Of a stretch of DNA of 8,649 nucleotides, positions 6,015 through 8,649 are shown one piece after another. Position numbers and translations under genes: made by a program. The stretch's first letter is position 1, and every line of letters begins with the position of its first letter. This DNA is from Caldilinea sp. (GTDB lineage: Bacteria > Chloroflexota > Anaerolineae > Caldilineales > Caldilineaceae): positions 1 through 8,649 of the forward strand of contig JAPLGY010000472.1 of NCBI GenBank assembly GCA_026389955.1. The letters run 5' to 3'. Under the pieces are notes generated by a model. The model was given only the letters and a program-made list of their open reading frames with translations, was not told the DNA's origin and searched no databases.

Positions 6015-7388
6015 ATGGCCCCCATTGAGGGCAAGAAAGGCATTGTGACCATGTCCACTCCCCATGCAGACGTTTCTGTGCTGCCCCCCGTGGCCGGTGC
6101 CGACGGCGAAGCCACCCCGTGTGACCCCAAACCGGACATTGAACAGGCCAGCGCGTATCAAGTGGCGCTGGGGCAGCTGGATCGGGTTGCAGCCTTCATG
6201 CATCTGGATGAAGGAATCCACCGCTCTCTGCGCAGCTGTCAGCGCGAGCTGATCGTCCATTTTCCGGTACAGATGGATGACGGGCACATTCGCATCTTTA
6301 CGGGTTTTCGGGTCCACCACAACATGACCAAAGGGCCGACCAAGGGGGGGTTGCGCTACCATCCCAGCGTCACGCTGGACGAATGTCGTGCCCTGGCGAT
6401 GTGGATGACCTGGAAATGTGCCTTGATGAACCTGCCCTACGGCGGCGCCAAAGGGGGGGTCATCGTCGACCCTGCTGCGCTGAGCCCGCGCGAGCTTGAA
6501 AAAATGACCCGCCGCTACGCCACCGAGATCAGCCCCTTCATCGGGCCGGAACGCGACATCCCAGCGCCCGATGTCGGGACCAACGCCCAGGTGATGGCCT
6601 GGATCATGGACACCTACTCCATGCATCGTGGCTACTCGGTCCCGGCGATCGTCACCGGAAAACCGGTCCAGATCGGCGGCACCCATGGACGCGAACAGGC
6701 GACCGGGCTGGGCGTCACCTACGTCACCCGTGCGCTGCTCAAACAACGCTGCGGGCGCAGCCTGGACGGGGTGACCGTCGCCATCCAAGGGTTCGGCAAT
6801 GTTGGCAGCTGGACTGCCCGGACGATGTACGAACGCGGCGCGCGCGTGGTCGCCGTCAGCGACAAATCGGGCGGCGTCTACAACGCGCGAGGGCTCGACC
6901 CCCGCTATCTGCAGCAGCATCTCAAAGAACATGGCAGCCTGAGCGACTACCCAGGGGCCGATGCGATTTCCAACCAAGAGCTGCTTGCCTTGGCGGTCGA
7001 CGTCCTGGTCCCAGCAGCCTTGGAGGGCCAGCTCACACGCCAGAATGCCGCCCAGGTGCGAGCCACTGTGGTGGCGGAAGCGGCCAACGGCCCCACCACC
7101 CCCGAGGCAGACGAGATCCTGGCCGACAAAGGCGTCCTGGTCATCCCCGACATCATCTGCAACGCCGGCGGCGTCGTGGTCAGCTACTTCGAATGGGTCC
7201 AAAGCCTGCAGGCCTTTTTCTGGGACGAGGGCGAAGTCCGCCGCCAGATGGAACGGACCTTGCTCGACAATCTGGAGGTTGCGGTCGGAACGACCACGCG
7301 CCACTCTTGTGACCTGCGCACCGCCGCCTATATGATTGCGATCCGGCGCATCGAAGAGGCCCTTTTGCTGCGCGGCTTCTACCCGTAA
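6015..7388 (+). CDS. Glu/Leu/Phe/Val dehydrogenase family; glutamate dehydrogenase
   Basis: It catalyses reversible oxidative deamination of glutamate to 2-oxoglutarate and ammonia, linking nitrogen and carbon metabolism. Numbering from ATG 6015 (457 residues), [11 protein letters not shown] begins at 107. LPYGGAKGG carries the catalytic lysine at about 146, and PAPDVGTN its partner aspartate at about 186. The Rossmann motif GFGNVG lies at 259-264, and [16 protein letters not shown] is the conserved C-terminal cofactor/active-site block. The core is complete, and [13 protein letters not shown] with VTGKP is typical of glutamate rather than leucine dehydrogenases. AVSD at the end of the second beta strand is compatible with NAD, but cofactor choice is not certain. 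ATG 6015 has GGAG six bases upstream; ATG 6051 (MSTPHADV, 445 residues) is a real alternative with AAAGG ten bases upstream. The first ~40 residues are not conserved. It diverges from secD and carries its own promoter. Confidence 0.94.
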   Translation: MAPIEGKKGIVTMSTPHADVSVLPPVAGADGEATPCDPKPDIEQASAYQVALGQLDRVAAFMHLDEGIHRSLRSCQRELIVHFPVQMDDGHIRIFTGFRVHHNMTKGPTKGGLRYHPSVTLDECRALAMWMTWKCALMNLPYGGAKGGVIVDPAALSPRELEKMTRRYATEISPFIGPERDIPAPDVGTNAQVMAWIMDTYSMHRGYSVPAIVTGKPVQIGGTHGREQATGLGVTYVTRALLKQRCGRSLDGVTVAIQGFGNVGSWTARTMYERGARVVAVSDKSGGVYNARGLDPRYLQQHLKEHGSLSDYPGADAISNQELLALAVDVLVPAALEGQLTRQNAAQVRATVVAEAANGPTTPEADEILADKGVLVIPDIICNAGGVVVSYFEWVQSLQAFFWDEGEVRRQMERTLLDNLEVAVGTTTRHSCDLRTAAYMIAIRRIEEALLLRGFYP

Positions 7389-7410
7389 CTTCGCCTTTGG
7401 CGGCAGCAGC

Positions 7411-7419
7411 TGTTATACT
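7411..7419 (+). promoter_or_regulatory. Extended -10 promoter element directly before the flippase-like gene
   Basis: TGTTATACT contains TG, one base and TATACT (five of six to consensus). No good -35 is seen 17-18 bases upstream (TTCGCC or TCGCCT), as is usual with extended -10 promoters. Transcription would start at about 7425-7428, on or next to the ATG at 7428. Confidence 0.5.
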
Positions 7420-7427
7420 CCCTCTCC

Positions 7428-8429
7428 ATGAACGCTGATCTGCGCCGAAAGCTTTTCTATTCGTTGGCAGGCGCCCTGCTGCTCTACGTGGTCCTGGTGC
7501 TGTGGAGCGACCTCCAGGAGGTGCAGGGGGCGCTGCACGCCTTTCCCTGGCAGTGGCTGCCCGCAGTGATGGGGCTGGCGCTCTTCAACTACACCATCCG
7601 TCTGCTGCGCTGGCAGAGCTGGTTGAAGCTGGTCGGCGTGCGGATCTCGCGCTGGGACAGCAGCCGGATCTTTGGGGTCGGCAGCCTGATGATGATGACG
7701 CCAGGCAAAGTGGGCGAACTGCTCAAAGCCTATATGGTCAAAAACATCGACGGCACACCGATGCGGGTGACCGCGCCCATCCTCCTCTCCGAACGCATCA
7801 TCGACGGCATCGCCATGTTGATCCTGGCCAGCCTCGGGCTGGTGACCTTTCCAGAGCCGCGCGCCCAGCTGGTGGCAGCCCTGCTGCTCGCCAGCTTTGT
7901 CGCCGGAATCGTCGTGATCCAGGTTCGCCCGCTGGCGCTTCGCGCCCTGGCCCTGGCCCACCACCTCCCAGGGATCCGCAAAGTTTCCGACCAGCTGTAC
8001 GCGATCTACGACAGCAGCTATGTCCTGTTCCGCCCCGGCCCGCTGCTCTGGGCGCTGGGAATCGGTCTGTTGGCCTGGGGCACATCGGGGATCGCGTTCG
8101 GGATCGTTCTGGTCGGTTTTGGAGCGCCGTTGAGCTGGCAGACTTTTTGGATAGCCATCTTTGTCTTCAACCTGAGCACCGTGATCGGAGCGGTCGTCGC
8201 GCTGCCTGGCGGGCTGGGCGGCTTTGAAGGCAGCGCAGTCTTCTGGCTGATCCGGCTCTTTGGCCTGAGCACAGCCTCCGCCACGGCCGCTGCCCTTGTG
8301 GTTCGTTTCTGCACCCTCTGGCTCGGTGTCGGGATCGGCTTTGTCAGCTTTTTGCTTTGGAACCACCTGCTGGCGGGCGCCGAGGCTGTCGACCGCAGCA
8401 AGCAGCTCCAGCCCCTCCCCGACCGCTAA
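7428..8429 (+). CDS. UPF0104 / lysylphosphatidylglycerol synthase TM-domain (flippase-like) membrane protein
   Basis: A 333-residue polytopic membrane protein of the family that holds YbhN, AglD-like proteins and the flippase domain of MprF. Members are thought to move lipids or lipid-linked sugars across the membrane, but the substrate here is unknown. Visible signatures are [15 protein letters not shown] at 88-102, SERIIDG at 121-127, [16 protein letters not shown] at 259-274, and the late arginine in [10 protein letters not shown] at 291-300. About seven or eight hydrophobic helices are spread over the length (near 11-27, 42-58, 127-141, 147-165, 206-228, 239-259, 296-312). It has no catalytic synthase domain, so it is not an MprF. 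The C-terminal 20 residues are polar. It lies 39 nt after glutamate dehydrogenase, has no Shine-Dalgarno, and an extended -10 box sits eight bases before its ATG. Confidence 0.88.
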   Translation: MNADLRRKLFYSLAGALLLYVVLVLWSDLQEVQGALHAFPWQWLPAVMGLALFNYTIRLLRWQSWLKLVGVRISRWDSSRIFGVGSLMMMTPGKVGELLKAYMVKNIDGTPMRVTAPILLSERIIDGIAMLILASLGLVTFPEPRAQLVAALLLASFVAGIVVIQVRPLALRALALAHHLPGIRKVSDQLYAIYDSSYVLFRPGPLLWALGIGLLAWGTSGIAFGIVLVGFGAPLSWQTFWIAIFVFNLSTVIGAVVALPGGLGGFEGSAVFWLIRLFGLSTASATAAALVVRFCTLWLGVGIGFVSFLLWNHLLAGAEAVDRSKQLQPLPDR

Positions 8430-8542
8430 AGCTGCTCGGTCGCCTGCCCAGAACAATTTGCACGACCACGCTCTTGCGTGTACAGTTTGTGCTGCGGCGA
8501 TTGGCATGCTCCACCCTTGATGTACCAGAGGTCTCTTTCACA

Positions 8543-8649
8543 ATGCGCAAATGGTTGCTCCGTCTGTTCCTGGCGATAGTCGTTCTGGCAGGAGTCGTTC
8601 CGCTGGCAGCGTATTTTTGGCTGCGCACCAGCCTGCCCCTGGTCAGCGG
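8543..8649 (+). CDS. N-terminus of a membrane-anchored or secreted protein, possibly penicillin acylase family (cut by window edge)
   Basis: Only 35 codons are inside the window. They read MRKWLLRLFLAIVVLAG, then VVPLAAYFWLRTSLPLVS. This is a basic start followed by a single hydrophobic helix, that is, a signal peptide or anchor, and then LRTSLPLVSG. The pattern of anchor plus LRxSLP and a following SG resembles the start of bacterial penicillin acylase family hydrolases, but that call rests on a few residues. AGAGG lies about eleven bases upstream of the ATG, a rather long spacing, so the start is likely but not certain. The gene lies 113 nt after the flippase-like gene, with no clear terminator between them. 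Confidence 0.5.
   Translation, partial: MRKWLLRLFLAIVVLAGVVPLAAYFWLRTSLPLVS

Noticed and set aside
5919..7304. Long open frame (461 codons) on the minus strand opposite glutamate dehydrogenase
   Set aside because: It mirrors a gene with clear motifs, shows no family resemblance and has no ribosome binding site. GC-rich codon use on the real strand commonly leaves antisense frames open.
7389..7404. CGCC-TTT-GGCG hairpin after the glutamate dehydrogenase stop as a terminator
   Set aside because: A 4-bp stem with no T run is too weak to call.
8401..8441. Inverted repeats AGCAGCT/AGCTGCT and GACCG/CGGTC around the end of the flippase-like gene as a terminator
   Set aside because: The arms are short, the loops are long, they overlap each other, and no T tract follows.
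7413..8507. 364-codon minus-strand open frame opposite the flippase-like gene
   Set aside because: The Gln/Ala/Asp-rich composition is typical of the complement of a hydrophobic membrane protein gene. There is no start signal and no recognisable motif.
8458..8528. Candidate promoters for the last gene (TTGCAC-17-TACAGT, and TTGGCA-16-TACCAG)
   Set aside because: Each has one box matching only three of six positions. Neither is clearly better than chance in this sequence.

Overview
This looks like a chromosomal window from a fairly GC-rich bacterium, and nearly all of it is housekeeping genes. The SecF insert ending in GWELDA, the SecD/SecF style and the Glu/Leu/Phe/Val-type dehydrogenase resemble Chloroflexota (Anaerolineae/Caldilineae-like) proteins. 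That assignment is from memory of the families, not from a search. I see no tRNA, rRNA, CRISPR array, transposase, integrase or phage gene.

Layout. Positions 1-5742 are all transcribed leftward (minus strand). In order of transcription they hold secD and a frameshifted secF, closed by a clear intrinsic terminator at 3305-3337. Then come rluB (23S rRNA pseudouridine synthase family), cmk (CMP kinase) and the two E1 subunits of a 2-oxoacid dehydrogenase (alpha, then the start of beta, which runs off the left edge). The gaps in rluB-cmk-E1alpha-E1beta are short (58, 79 and 4 nt), so this is probably one transcription unit. Positions 5743-6014 are a divergent intergenic region with back-to-back candidate sigma70 promoters, one for secD leftward and one for a glutamate dehydrogenase gene rightward. 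From 6015 to the right edge everything is on the plus strand: glutamate dehydrogenase, a UPF0104/LPG-synthase-TM (flippase-like) membrane protein that may be leaderless, and the first 35 codons of a membrane-anchored protein, possibly a penicillin acylase homologue.

How the genes work together. SecD and SecF are the accessory complex of the SecYEG translocon. The 2-oxoacid dehydrogenase E1 and the glutamate dehydrogenase both act where carbon and amino-acid metabolism meet. RluB and Cmk serve ribosome and nucleotide supply. The grouping rluB-cmk plus a decarboxylase E1 pair is the only unexpected arrangement.

What deserves attention. (1) secF is broken by what looks like a 2-nt GC insertion inside a transmembrane helix; removing it restores a family-typical 315-residue protein. 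(2) The 3' end of rluB is a 15-bp minisatellite encoding an Arg/Gly/Ser/Ala tail, with a G-quadruplex pattern on the coding strand. (3) The flippase-like gene has an extended -10 box eight bases before its ATG and no Shine-Dalgarno. I did not find a convincing new multi-gene system in this window.
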